DNA of 64,000 bases, from contig JAUFSD010000009.1 of assembly GCA_033030425.1 (NCBI GenBank), positions 1,674,001 to 1,738,000 on the forward strand, written 5' to 3'. Origin of the DNA: Verpa conica. Taxonomy: Eukaryota > Ascomycota > Pezizomycetes > Pezizales > Morchellaceae. Below are positions 38,402 to 49,471 of this stretch, in pieces. The position numbers and the translations under genes are program-made. Numbering within the stretch: position 1 is the first letter of the stretch; the number at the start of each line of letters is the position of its first letter. Under the pieces are notes generated by a model that did not search any database, was not told the DNA's origin, and saw nothing but the letters and a program-made list of their open reading frames with translations.

Positions 38402-39176
38402 TCATGCCTTTTTGTACGCACAATTCCACGACCCATCAGGGTTATGTGTCACTATCGCCAAGTGCTTGCCCTCTGTGAACTCTACACGAGCATAACTTTT
38501 ATCGTGTTCTGTGATGGTAGCAAGCGTTCCAAGCGTTCTTTTGCCAGTGCCTATATAATAGACCATCTTCGGTACGACTATATAGGTTTTGTTGGGTTCA
38601 GCCTCCCAAGTAGCGATAGGCCGGACAGTCGTGCCGTCGTCACCCATGGCGCCGACACCTACAAAAGTTATCTCTAATCGGGCATCGTTAGCGATTTACA
38701 ACAGAAGTGAATAAATTATTAGGATTTAATTGTATTTAGTCCCCCCACTTACTGTCTTCTGGTTTTTCGAATGATTCCGTGGTAATTACAAAAGCATTTA
38801 GGGTGTTATCGATACTCTCTTTGGTTGCCTCTTTCGAAACCTTGACCTGAGCGCCGCCAGCGCTCGGGACGCTGAATATGACAGTTGTTGCTGCCTGGGT
38901 TGGGGTGCCGAGGGTGACGATGTCGGTGTGGTCAGAGGTCTTGACACTTTGACCAGATTTTAGTGACCCCGTTTTATTCGTTCCGCAAACTCCATAGTAC
39001 TCCCTCGTAAAGGCGAATTCAGCCTCTCCGTTTGGTGTATCAATTTGATCAGAGACCATATAGGCATTTGAAAACACCTTGGAGCTTCCACTATCTATTT
39101 TTGGCAGATCTCCGAAGAGTACATACGACTCGGGTTCTTGGTACTTGTTGCACACTCTGATGGTATAGGAAGACAT
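38402..39176 (-). CDS. Unknown protein of 226 aa, intracellular type
   Basis: Two exons, 39176-38753 and 38658-38402, joined at GTAAGT...TTTTGTAG in the same frame. No signal peptide, membrane span or catalytic motif seen. The protein is Ser/Thr-rich and looks like beta-sandwich material: strands such as YTIRVCNKY, ESYVLFGDLP, EFAFTREYYGVCG and TVIFSVP in the first half, and KTYIVVPKMVYYIGTGKRTLGTLATITE and LAIVTHNPDGSWNCAYKKA in the second. A linker (KESIDNTLNAFVITTESFEKPEDS) joins the halves. I do not recognise the family. A TATATAAG box about 100 bp upstream and the clean intron argue for a real, expressed gene. A lectin- or pore-protein-like fold is possible but unproven. Confidence 0.75.
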
Positions 39177-39277
39177 TTTTAAAGAGGAATATTTCTGGCT
39201 GGAATGGCTGTAAGGTTTGCTCGGTGGACGTTTCTTGACGTTTGCTACCTATCTATGCGGAGGGGGGTTTGCCCCTT

Positions 39278-39285
39278 CTTATATA
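39278..39285 (-). promoter_or_regulatory. TATA box candidate for the 226-aa unknown protein
   Basis: TATATAAG on the minus strand, about 105 bp before the start codon: a good promoter distance. Confidence 0.55.
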
Positions 39286-39734
39286 CCTTCCTATGAGAGA
39301 TCCCCTAAAAGCTACTAGCCGCTACGTTAACCACACAAGACTGGTGTCAGCCCTCTGAAAGTAGTAAGTTACCTCAAGTAAACACGTAACCAGGGGCTAG
39401 AGCGATATTCAGCTGAAAGTGTGTATAGAAATATACTCCCTCAGCTTCATTCCACGCCCCACTTGAGTGGCTCCCCCACATTGGAATACTATATATGATT
39501 GTCCACAGCTATAAGACTTTCTACTTAAAGTGAGACATACAAATGTGCCAATCAAAACGAGTACCGATGGTATAAGTATCTCGGTGCTTGGTTATTGTTT
39601 CTAAAGGAAACGTTAAGGCCTAGATCAGCATTTGAGGCGTAAGCACATGTATGTCTAAGGCATTTGTGTTAGCCCATAAGGAGGCTGATTTTAGACTAGT
39701 CTCAGTTTTGTTGAACCAGGACCAGAGGGAGTAA

Positions 39735-39977
39735 GGCTTGATTTGGGGGTTAGGATTAAATCAAGCCTAAAGAACGGATAATATTGAGGGCTTGACTTGG
39801 ACAGGCACTATGCAAAAAACCCACCACTTATAGGGGATCCACCAACCCTATCCCACTAGAAGCTGACCCGGCCGGGCCATTTAATAACACGGGCCAGCCC
39901 AACCCCCTCCTAGATGGACCGGGCTTGTTTGCCCCGTAGTAATATATTATCTAGTCTAGGCTATCTCAAGTCAACCT
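39735..39977 (-). repeat. Dispersed repeat, copy 2 (inverted relative to copy 1)
   Basis: The reverse complement reads the same ordered words as 35629-35755 (TTGACTTGAG, GATAATATATTACTA, AAGCCCGGTCCATCTA, GGGTTGGGCTGGCCC, AAATCAAGC) with extra sequence between the last two. The two copies bracket the tRNA-Glu cluster and one gene. Confidence 0.6.
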
Positions 39978-42543
39978 ATGTATCCTACCTCTAAGCCTCC
40001 GCCGAGCCTTGCTCTCTCTGGTCCGGATATAATGTATCCGAGACCGGAAGTAGAGAATCTTTCGAGTAAATACGGTATTCATAGTCTCCATTCTACCCTC
40101 GTGAGTGACATGGCGTAAACGCTTGACGACTACGGGTATAGATCTAGTAGTAGCGCCAGTGGCTGTGGCTGAGCGGGTACCTGTCTTAACTTCCCCACCT
40201 TTTCAGCTCAACCCTACCAGCCCATCTGTTTTTCGTATAGTGATCTCCCGAAGCGATCTCCCAAAGCTGCAAGTCAAAACCCTGAAGCCTAGAGATTAAG
40301 TTAAGGCTCCATATTCATGTTTAATAATTTTTAACATACAATACATGCCTATCCTTTTATTTCTAGTCGTGATTTATCTATGCTCCCGTCTGTCGGTCGC
40401 TGCCGATCAGTAGATTTTAGCTATCAGCCTGAACAGATAATTCTTATCCTTACTAGTTAAGGTGTACTTTACTCGCTAGAGGCGTCGCCTCAAAAAAAAC
40501 CCCTGATCCCGGCAGTAGCATGTTTGGGTTCTTTATGTCTGCTGCAAGTATCTTTTGTGGCTCTTTCGGATATCAATTCTTCCTAATAACTTTGGTGGCG
40601 CTCCGCCCATGTCTTGTAGCTTGCATGGTCAGGTCCTGCGGGTGCTCATGTTACTGCTTGTAGTCTTCAAGCGTTTCCGGGATACGGTCATGTCTTTCGT
40701 ACGAGGCCACTTTGTAAGCCTGTGTCGTTGGCCAATTCGAGCACCTATTCCTCGGTAGCACAAAACTCAGCCTTAGATTCAAGGCAAAAAACCCATGAGG
40801 CACATTATACCTTGAAGATATAATGTGACAGTAGGCAAGACATGGCGCTCGCTGTTACCGATTCCCGAAACACTTGAAGACTACGAGTACGCTAAAAAAT
40901 AAATGTGTCTAGTGCGTCGCAACTAGATACCATATAAACCCGAGCGTGAGCTGCTATCTAGACTTGTTTGGGGCCTCTCTAAACCGATTAAAGCCAGTTT
41001 AAGATAAGAATCCTTGCTACTACATATACAGTTGATAAAGAAGTGGTGGCCAACAATGCAACCAGCCTTGAGAGCAGTACGAACTTATTTGTTATATTAC
41101 TTTTAGGTTGTTATCCCGCTAGGACCGATCTACTAGTAGTCACAGCGTCTGCCTGCACTTGGAAGTCATATTTCTTTTTTTGTGGGTAGGCTTGCGGGCT
41201 CAGGTACAAATATGTTGGTATTCGGTGGGGTTATTTTAGTTAATTACAGAGTGCTCTTCTGCCGGCTGGGCCTAGTACTGAGTAGGAGACTGGAATTTTG
41301 AAATTTCTCCCAATAAAGTAGGGAGACGCGGTTATCCGAATTCGTGTAGCGGATGCCATTACACTAAGACGAGCAGAGGTAGCTTTGAGGTCTCCGTCAG
41401 GTGTCCTTCCGGGTTAGGATAAGGTTCTTGGAGTCGACAGCGATAGTGGGGGAGAAGTTTAAGTTTTGTTAATTTTAGTTTTATTTTATTTTATGTTTAT
41501 TTTACTGATGCCTCTAGCCGCGGTTATTTTAGAATGAAAAATGAATACCAGTTGTCGGAAGCTGTAGTCTACTAAGACCAAAAGATATTATATTGTCTGG
41601 TGCTTAATGTCTGTAACGAAGTTCGCACGATTTTTTTTTTACTCATTAGTCACACGAACCCGTAGGCTAAAGTAATCCTCTACTCTGGCCTGTCACCTCT
41701 CAAATAACAAACAATAAATGATCACTATTTCTCTCCTGATTCCAACACATGTGTAGTCCCCCACTTCTCTCCTCATGGTCGTCAGAGTAGTTGTAGTATC
41801 CCTTATTGCCTCTCTACCCCCAATCCCATGTACCTACATATAGTGAAGTAGACTCAGCAAAAAACAACTTCTTTTCTTCTCACGGCTCCTAGAGCAGGCT
41901 CTGCTATGTAATTATACCCAGCTCCCTTCCGTTCTCTGGATCATGAAATACCACTCGATTATCTCTCTAAGAATAATTAGCAAATACGAATATCAGTCTC
42001 CGGTCATGACCGTATTCATATAGAGGGCTTTCATTGTATATATGTACGTATAGAGTATCTATCTTCCATAGTCGAAGATATATTTCTCGTGCTTTAAATA
42101 TTCCGAAAAATTAAATAAAGGGGGTTTATTGTAATATTTTATTACATTCATCTCTAAATAATTGTTTTTTCGTGTTTCTTTCTTTGCTAATACTAAGACG
42201 GTCTTTTATCATCTTAATTTAATTTGGAGGAGGGAACTGGAGTGTGGTGGTTGTAAGGTTGATCCTTGTGCTTTATAGTAATTGTTTTTTTGCCCTAGGG
42301 TCTAGAAATGCCGGTTTCTGCCGTATCTGAGGTGTTCTGTATGTTTCTCTAAAATATTTACACTCTCATCTATTGCAGTCTCTGCGACCTCTCTTGTTCT
42401 GGGTAGGCATTGTGTTGCGTGGGTTTCTGTTGTAATAGTAGTGGTTCCCGGGTCTAGTTTGGCTAGGTATCTGCTGACTAATTTGGCTTGGCTGTATAAA
42501 TGATTGTGGGGTTTAAATGTTAGCTTTTAGGGTAAATGTTTAG

Positions 42544-42746
42544 TTGTAGTACCGTATTAACTCGGCCATAACGAACAGAGCTGTGTGAGAGCGCAGAATA
42601 TTACTAGTGGTCAAAGCCTGTTTGAGTTGGGCTTGGTGTCTAGCTTTACTGGCCATAACTGAGCCTCAATGTGCATTCAACCAATCTCAGAATTTCTTTG
42701 ATCACACAGTCGTGTTCGGTATCGCCGAGTTATCACGGTATTGTGG
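42544..42746. mobile_element. MITE-like element with imperfect 45-bp terminal inverted repeats
   Basis: The left arm (42544-42588) and right arm (42702-42746) are imperfect reverse complements, sharing ACCGT-ATAACTCGGC-ATA-CGAACA and CTGTGTGA. The interior is about 113 bp and non-coding. I could not fix a target-site duplication. Confidence 0.6.
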
Positions 42747-43830
42747 AGGCTCGAAGTGTTCTGATGACTGATCGTGGACAAATCAAGATGACTTATCGAC
42801 AAGCACAATGATGATCATATTGCTTGAAGACTGGGTCCACAACGGTGACCTATATCTAGCTAATAACCCTAACCACTAGTCTGGTGCCACAGTATCTAGT
42901 CTACTCATATGCCTCCGCAAAGAGTGCCCTGAACGAAGTGCCCTGAACGAAGTGAAAGGGTTATGGGGTGCAAGGCCTAGCGGGTTTCCGATTGGTTGCT
43001 TCGTGAAGGGCATGCGACGCCCCACTGGCCAAAGATCTTTTGGGCGGGCGTCGTCTCCAGTTTTCACATGAGGGGAGAAGTAGGGCTCGAGGATATTTCA
43101 ATTGGTCAGATCCAGTCACGGGAGATTCTTGGCGGAGACGCACATGTAGTTCACTCTATTCAACTTAGACCGAATGAGTAGCATGTCACTGCTATAAATG
43201 GGTCTTGACGCGTAGAGGTCTGGGGTATTATGCCAAGTTTTCAGTTTAGAGCAGTCATTCTTACGCAACCAGGGTATATTATATGATATTATGAATTGTG
43301 ATCAGCGGTCGATCGCACACGACGTCCAAAAGTCCCTCCTCTAACGAATTAGTAGGGGAATTTGAGCCCGCCTTACTACAGAAGGCAACTCCGACGTTTT
43401 GTGTGATTAACGGTTTATCATACATAATTCATACGGTACTGTGTTCCCTATGATTGAAGATTACGTAGATACGGCATTTATCATAGAAAACACTATGTGA
43501 CTGAATTCTAGTAATGGTTTAGAGTAGAGACTGTTTTTACCATACAATGTCAATCCAGAGTTCAAATTCCTTATAAAATAATTACGCGGTCGAACACTAT
43601 TGACTGGATGCATATGAAGCTCTCCCCAGCGCACATCGTTTCGGTTATTGGTATCACCATTTGGGAACGTGTTTTTGAAAAAAGTTCTCTTAAAGAAGAT
43701 ACAAGTATTCCTTACACCACAATGGAGTAGTCGTATCCCACCAAAACCACCTCCCTGTAAGCAACTAAGAACATAAAAAAAACAATACTCTGGCGCCAAC
43801 TAGTGTCGTATGGGGTTCCTAAAGCCAAAC

Positions 43831-44375
43831 CTACTCGATAGAGATGTAGTCGAGGCGCCATTTTTGAGAGGCAGACCCTTTTTCATTAGGGACAGCAGCT
43901 ACACCTAGGTATAACCTAGGTAGTGGTAGATCTCCCCCGATAGCAAGTGAATATTCAGGTTTTTTAACACTCTGAATACGAGCAATTACAATCGGTGGTA
44001 AGCTAGAATGGGTAAGAATCGATTTATCAAACGATAAACATGGGAGTTGCGTGTGACAAACCGCTCTTGTATCGCTGATTCCTCCAACGTCCATAATTGA
44101 TTGTCTGATGGCGTACTCTCCAACGCTTGAACAGTAACTGGAAAGGTGGCCGGGTCACCGCTGGACTCATCACCCAGGGTCAAGGCACGCTCGGCGCATG
44201 TCTCGTCATCTGACTGGAATATAAATATGAACTTTTGGCTAGAATCATCGGTCCCTTCAGAAGCTCTAATCTTCCATTGTCCTTGGGAGTTTAGGCTGAC
44301 GACCGCTGCATCCTGATATATGGTCATGCTATTATCTCCGTGGAGGACATTGGCAACACCGTTTGATAGAGACAT
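43831..44375 (-). CDS. Putative ricin-B-like beta-trefoil protein
   Basis: Two exons, 44375-44062 and 44002-43831; 161 aa in one frame, single-trefoil size. Three QxW-type turns are visible, about one per third: GQWKIRASE (near residue 33), DNQLWTLEE (near 94) and SQKWRLDYISIE at the very end. This pattern is typical of ricin-B/CBM13-like sugar-binding trefoils. No signal peptide, as in many fungal cytosolic lectins thought to act in defence or storage. The single cysteine gives no disulfide. The intron donor is a weak GTTTGT and the acceptor TTCTAG; without splicing the first frame stops after a further 25 residues. A TATATAAAG lies about 190 bp upstream. Family assignment rests on the QxW pattern only, so sugar binding is inference. 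Confidence 0.65.
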
Positions 44376-44558
44376 CTACGGTAGAGTTAGGTTAGAATTT
44401 AGCTCAGAGGTAGGCAGGAAATTAGGGCATTATACGTTTGGAGGAATGAATTGCGGTTTAATGAATCGTAGTTTAATAAATTGTTGTTGAATGAGGGCAA
44501 TGGCTTTGATAGTTGCTGTTCTGCTTTTTATGGCCTGGACATGAATGGGAAACCTTCC

Positions 44559-44567
44559 TTTATATAT
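44559..44567 (-). promoter_or_regulatory. TATA box candidate for the trefoil gene
   Basis: TATATAAAG on the minus strand, about 190 bp before the start codon. Confidence 0.5.
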
Positions 44568-45700
44568 TTGGGCTTTTTCAAGTTATGAGCTAATATGATG
44601 ACCAGCCACTTCCAGGAGCCCTCAGCACACAAGGTCAAAACTATCCATACGTGTTTGATAGTCACATTCCTCACTTACATGCATATCGTCGGCCAGCTAC
44701 ATCGGCTCTCCCAGTCACATTCCTCACCTGCATATATATCTTAGGGATGTAAGCCAAAGTGTTAGTCTTACGTTGATCTGCTCTAAAGCTCATCCGTAGC
44801 CAGAGAAAGCTATCCCTGATAAATAGAGAAGCATATTATGATGCGAAGTACCATATTACTTTACAATATTTGACCCTATTCTGTGAATAAATGTAGGTTA
44901 ATAGGCACTGGAATAGTTGGGGTTATGGGTACGAGGACAAGAAAGATACATGCTTTACCGGTACAAACAAAACTGCTATATTGTTTAATATTGCATAGCA
45001 ATGTAAGTCCTTGCTGCAGCAGGTTGATCCCATAAGATAATACGGTAGCATGATCACCTTTTAAAGTACATGTAATATACTCCGGTGGCACAAATTAAGC
45101 GTCTTCGTGCAGACGTCATAGAGCTCGTACTACCGGATCGTTGTTACACTACCTAATCAGGGAACTTTCCTCTCCAGTCGGAAGGCTCCAAACCAGCCTT
45201 AACCCTGGTTTCTTTTACAGAGGACGGTATCTTATTCGGGGCCAGTATCTTATTGCGGATAGATCAGTGTTGGTGATCTACCGTTGCTAGAGAGTATCTT
45301 TGCAACACACCAAAGATAAATCACCTGACCCACTGATCTACCAGCACCGCCTTTCAGGGAATAAGATTGTCCCCTATTGGGAGATAAGGCCTGCTATTGT
45401 GTACCAGACCAAGCGACATAAATTAAAGGGCAAGAGTTTGGGGTACCTAGAGATAGGTTGTTGCTATGGTTGCCAGGCACTCCAATTAGGTTTGTTGGAT
45501 AAGATTGCCAGGTAAGAGAAAATATTGACATGTCCGGCACCCGCAGAAGAATAAACTTTATAGAACCGAGATGAGTTTATTTAACCTCAGCCCCAGATAT
45601 ATTACATGCTGATTTCTTAGATAAACGAGCCATTTAGTTCTAGCGCTGACATAGCGCACGGTTCTAAACCGCGCGTAGATATTGTAAATCGGGCCTACAT

Positions 45701-45850
45701 GGTACAGCCCCCGGCAGGATTACTGTAGAAACATGGGGTTCGAGATCCATGGGATCTATTGGGCTTTCAGATTCTCTTGCAGTGGGTATTGGCCACAGCA
45801 CCCTTACCCACAAATGCTTTCCCTACAATAATCTTGCCGGAAGCTGTACC
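45701..45850. mobile_element. MITE-like element with 28-bp terminal inverted repeats
   Basis: The left end GGTACAGC..CCGGCAGGATTA pairs with the right end TAATCTTGCCGG..GCTGTACC over about 28 bp with four mismatches. The interior is about 95 bp and non-coding. No certain target-site duplication. Confidence 0.65.
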
Positions 45851-46861
45851 CTATATCAGGTTAATTCTCGTAAAAAATAAAAGCAGCGTAAGTAGGTGTT
45901 CAGAATTAGCACTTTCAACAATATTCTATTAGTGCCTAAAAACGGTTTGCGATATTCCATTCCCAGGTATGAATTGGCCTGCTCGCAAAATATGCCCTAT
46001 ATCGCCCAAAAATCACTAACACTAGTATTTCTGTAAGGGGTTTGTGTAGGCAAAATTTTATATAGTGTGTTCCGGTAGAGAGAAGTTTATGCTGTAATTA
46101 TTATTGGAAATTGGTGTTAATTACGCTCTAGGGATCAAGTACGTATTTCGAAAAGACACCTTTTACTGTGCATGTGTTTCTGCGCGGGAGTAGTATACTA
46201 GTTTAAGGTCCCGCCTACTTGTATATGAAAGGTATGGAGGCCAGGCTGATAAAGGCCAAGCTTCCACATTTTTTTTACCAGGATATACTGCTGACATCTA
46301 GTAAGCTCATTGTGGGGGTTATACATTAAGAGCACATAGTTCCTAGTAACTAAGCCTGAATTAGTAGCATGGGGTTATCCTGGGATCTGCCTATGGAAGA
46401 CACACAAAAGCTGGACTTTGTTGATTATACAACGAGAGAGAGGGATAAGCCTCTATCCTTATAGAAAAGAAGTGGAAGGACACGTACGTACAAACACTAG
46501 TTCAGCTGATTTAAACTCATTAAATAAACAACAGAGTTATTTGGTAAGTCTTTTCCTTCTAAAGGACAAAGCCATTTAGTACTAACCCTATCTCGATAAC
46601 CTATAACTATACTCCGAATAGTGACCTCTAGGTACTTTTTATCATGGTGGATCTCGGTTGTTTTCCTGTCTATATTACACATAGTCACTATAGTTCGCCT
46701 CTTATTATATCTAGTCTGATTTCGGGAAGGTATGGTGGAGTTTGTCACGATTCGGGATTCATGTAGTCTTAGAACCTCTAAAAGCCATGAAAAAAATTTA
46801 GGAGCATAACGGTACAAAAGGGCTTTGCTAAAAACTCCACTGCTTCTTTAGGCCTCCGGCT

Positions 46862-49471
46862 CTACATCTGCTCAGAAAAGTGCATCCCCCGAAAGCTTCT
46901 CGCTCTCCTTCCATTTCGATCTCCCAAACCCCCCTCTTGATCTACATTTATATCCGTATCCAGCTTTTCCTTCTCTTTCCCCTTCCATTTCTTCCCCTCT
47001 TCGTGATCTGCAAGTAAATAGCTAGGTGTATCCGCCCCCAGATTCTCATTCCTCCACCCATCTTCATCCACATATATATTCTTCTCCTTTCCCCTCCATG
47101 TCCTGTTCTTCTCATCCCACTCCCCCGCCTCCCACTGCTCCTCTAAATAGCTAGGTGTAATGTTCTCTAGTTTCAATCCGGGCTTTTCAGGGAATATGTA
47201 TGTAGTCCACGTGCCATTTGAACGATCATACGTCATCGTTGTGCACCCATCACCTTCTAGCTTCATCCCCTTAAATAATAGACTTATCACCTCTGATGCA
47301 TCCACTTTCAGTCTCTCCTCCACTCTTTTCCCCCCTAACGCGACTGCCTCCTTTAGAGGCCCCTCGGTTATCTGGATAACTGCATATTGAAGCGCTGTTT
47401 GACCGAAAACGTGACATACGATACTTATGTCTATGGCTTCAAACTCTAGCAGCCTCTGTATAAGGATTGGGTTTCCTACCCTCGCAGCATAGTGTAGTGC
47501 CGTCATCCCGGAGGTGTCCTGGGCGTTAAGCTGCTCCGGCGTATTAAACCTGTCTAGCAGGTAGTCTATGACATCTGCCATTATTGCCCGATCATAGAAC
47601 GGTGATGTGTGCGGTATCATGGCCACAACATGCAGTGCTGTTTTCATTTCCCCTGGGATGACCATGAACCCTGCCGGCTTTTGCCCTATAGCGATCTGGT
47701 GCTCGATCAGGAACCGCAGCTGGTCGATAGAGCTGTAGGTGCATGTGCGGACAACGAGGCCAAGCGTTGTCCAGCCCATGTGGTCAAGTGTATCAATGTC
47801 TGCCCCTGCGTCAATTAGGATCTGGGCAACTTCAAAGTTGTTGTGGCCGATGATATGGCAAATTGCTCTTCCCCAGCCTTCGAGGTCGTTCCGCCCCAGG
47901 CCATGTCCGAGTAGATACCGTACCATTTCCACATTTCCACCCCATTCAAAAAACACGAGTTGCTGGGTAGAGAGCAAGTGTTGGTACTTGGTCTCAAGAG
48001 TTAGATCTCCCCCGTACTCCACCAACAACTTCAACTTCTCGACTGACCCACCAAACATGATGGCTTTATGCAGGTATGTCATTCCAACTTGATCATAAGT
48101 GTTTATATCCGAACCTCCGAATCTTTTGAGGACATGTGCGAGAACATCTGCACTCCCCATCTTGATAACACGATCTAGTACCCGTATACTCCCGTACATC
48201 ACTGTGCTCCCTAGTTTATCTAAAAGAAAGTCAATCGTGCGCTCCATCGCCTTCTTAGCCCCGTGCACGCCGTGGAAGTACATTAGCTCGAACCTAGGCA
48301 AGCTATGGATCGCGGCTTCAAGCAGTCTTGAGACCATCCTTTCCGGTACTATAGGGCATGCCTCCCAGAAGAGCTCTAAAATTTCCACAAAGTGGCCCCC
48401 CGCTGCTTGAAGCATTGGTGTTCTATTAAGGCCCTGATTTGGGTTGGCACCGTGTTTCAGCAAGATCTTGACTAGTGAGACGTTTCCTCTCATCATTGGC
48501 GCTACCAGGGGAGGGCCCCAAGAGTTTGGCCTGCCCGTAATAGTCTCTTCCGGCAAGGAACGGTTAATACACGACTCGTTGATCAAATCATTCGCACCGA
48601 GAGCAAGAACCAATTCGGCGATTTCGGACTGTTCCTGGGGATCTTGGAACTCGTCTAAGAAGTGTAGCAGCGACTCCCCATACATGTTCCTCGTCCGCAC
48701 GTCCGACCCTGCCTCTATGAGCAACTCCGCGATCGCTAATGCTCCCAGTCGGAATGCGATCATCAGTGGCGTGTCTCCGTTCATATCTTGCTGGTGGAGC
48801 AACGTGTCGTCAAAGTCTTCAGCAGCCAAAATTTCTTGAATCACCTCTGTGAACCCGGACGTCACTGCGTAGTGTAGGATATTGTGGTTCACTTTCGTGG
48901 GTATTCTTGGGAAGTTACGATGGATATCCTCCCACTGCTCTGCCCGAAGCTCTGCGCTTCCCTCATTACTAAAACTCCTCGGGTAGTCGTCTATGGAAGT
49001 CTGATAACGCCGCCTCCGGAATATCAGACACTTCCAGCGCCGATACGTCACATCGAGCACTATTGGGTAGTACCGAACGAGCTGGTGCATCGCCTCGTGC
49101 GCACCCGTACGTTGTATGACATCCATCAGGGAGTTCAGTACGGCACGTTTATAGTTGGAGAATACTTTTTCTGGTGCGTGGTAGAATTTATGATCATCAA
49201 AGAACATTGGCTGGAATACGGCAGCATTCATTAGGATATCCGCTGCTTTGTCAATGAACCGCTTCCCGGCTTCGAGGTCCTCGGGGACGCCCCAGCCGAT
49301 TAAGTGCGAGAAACCGCGTAGAAGAGTGGCGTCACATCTTTCGGAGATGGGGAGAGACGGGTCTAGGTAGAGGTTGTTTAATTGTTGCTTGACCGAGGGG
49401 GGAGAGTCAGATGTAAGACTAATGACTGTTTCAAGGTTGATGTTCTCAGCAGTTTCAACGGGGCCCATCAT
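46862..49471 (-). CDS. Ankyrin-repeat protein (probably the C-terminal half of a kinase-ankyrin gene)
   Basis: One uninterrupted frame of 869 aa. Residues about 15-100 resemble a Sel1-like region (LLRGFSHLIGWGVPEDLEAGKRFIDKAAD). From about 195 to 720 there are many ankyrin repeats, some degenerate: NHNILHYAVTSGFTEVIQEIL, NGDTPLMIAFRLGALAIAELL, MTALHYAARVGNPILIQRLL and GQTALQYAV are clear. The C-terminal 130 residues are charged and Trp-rich (TWRGKEKNIYVDEDGWRNE). Ankyrin arrays bind protein partners. Its ATG overlaps the stop of the kinase ORF by ATGA, on the same strand. In a eukaryote such tight coupling suggests one original gene: a single extra C in the run of six at 49475-49480 would put both ORFs in one frame. 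Taken alone, the ORF has no own promoter space, so independent expression is doubtful. Confidence 0.85.
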   Translation of the reverse strand: MMGPVETAENINLETVISLTSDSPPSVKQQLNNLYLDPSLPISERCDATLLRGFSHLIGWGVPEDLEAGKRFIDKAADILMNAAVFQPMFFDDHKFYHAPEKVFSNYKRAVLNSLMDVIQRTGAHEAMHQLVRYYPIVLDVTYRRWKCLIFRRRRYQTSIDDYPRSFSNEGSAELRAEQWEDIHRNFPRIPTKVNHNILHYAVTSGFTEVIQEILAAEDFDDTLLHQQDMNGDTPLMIAFRLGALAIAELLIEAGSDVRTRNMYGESLLHFLDEFQDPQEQSEIAELVLALGANDLINESCINRSLPEETITGRPNSWGPPLVAPMMRGNVSLVKILLKHGANPNQGLNRTPMLQAAGGHFVEILELFWEACPIVPERMVSRLLEAAIHSLPRFELMYFHGVHGAKKAMERTIDFLLDKLGSTVMYGSIRVLDRVIKMGSADVLAHVLKRFGGSDINTYDQVGMTYLHKAIMFGGSVEKLKLLVEYGGDLTLETKYQHLLSTQQLVFFEWGGNVEMVRYLLGHGLGRNDLEGWGRAICHIIGHNNFEVAQILIDAGADIDTLDHMGWTTLGLVVRTCTYSSIDQLRFLIEHQIAIGQKPAGFMVIPGEMKTALHVVAMIPHTSPFYDRAIMADVIDYLLDRFNTPEQLNAQDTSGMTALHYAARVGNPILIQRLLEFEAIDISIVCHVFGQTALQYAVIQITEGPLKEAVALGGKRVEERLKVDASEVISLLFKGMKLEGDGCTTMTYDRSNGTWTTYIFPEKPGLKLENITPSYLEEQWEAGEWDEKNRTWRGKEKNIYVDEDGWRNENLGADTPSYLLADHEEGKKWKGKEKEKLDTDINVDQEGGLGDRNGRRARSFRGMHFSEQM

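Larger units (their letters stand above)
39177..43830. other. 4.7 kb gene-free tract
   Basis: Holds the promoter of the unknown 226-aa gene, dispersed repeat copy 2 (39735-39977), an inverted-repeat element (42544-42746) and AT-rich filler. A tRNA-like stretch at 41300-41374 was not accepted as a gene. No protein gene is supported. Confidence 0.5.
44376..46861. other. 2.5 kb intergenic tract
   Basis: Contains the trefoil promoter, a 54-bp near-duplication of GTCACATTCCTCAC (about 44661 and 44715) and an inverted-repeat element (45701-45850). A short open frame (45300-45515, +) with a GCCYG word was considered and rejected. No gene is supported. Confidence 0.5.

Noticed and set aside
41300..41374. 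tRNA-like stretch on the minus strand (TTAGTGTAATGG word, ATCCG/CGGAT and CTCCC/GGGAG stems)
   Set aside because: No B box, acceptor ends do not pair, and the anticodon loop would be 11 nt. At best a decayed tRNA or tRNA-derived repeat.
45300..45515. Open frame with YLEIGCCYG, resembling a methyltransferase motif I
   Set aside because: Only one short motif, no continuing exons found on either side, and no support for a start or intron.
45720..45760. GGTTCGAGATCC word resembling a tRNA B box
   Set aside because: No A box, anticodon arm or acceptor stem; it lies inside an inverted-repeat element.
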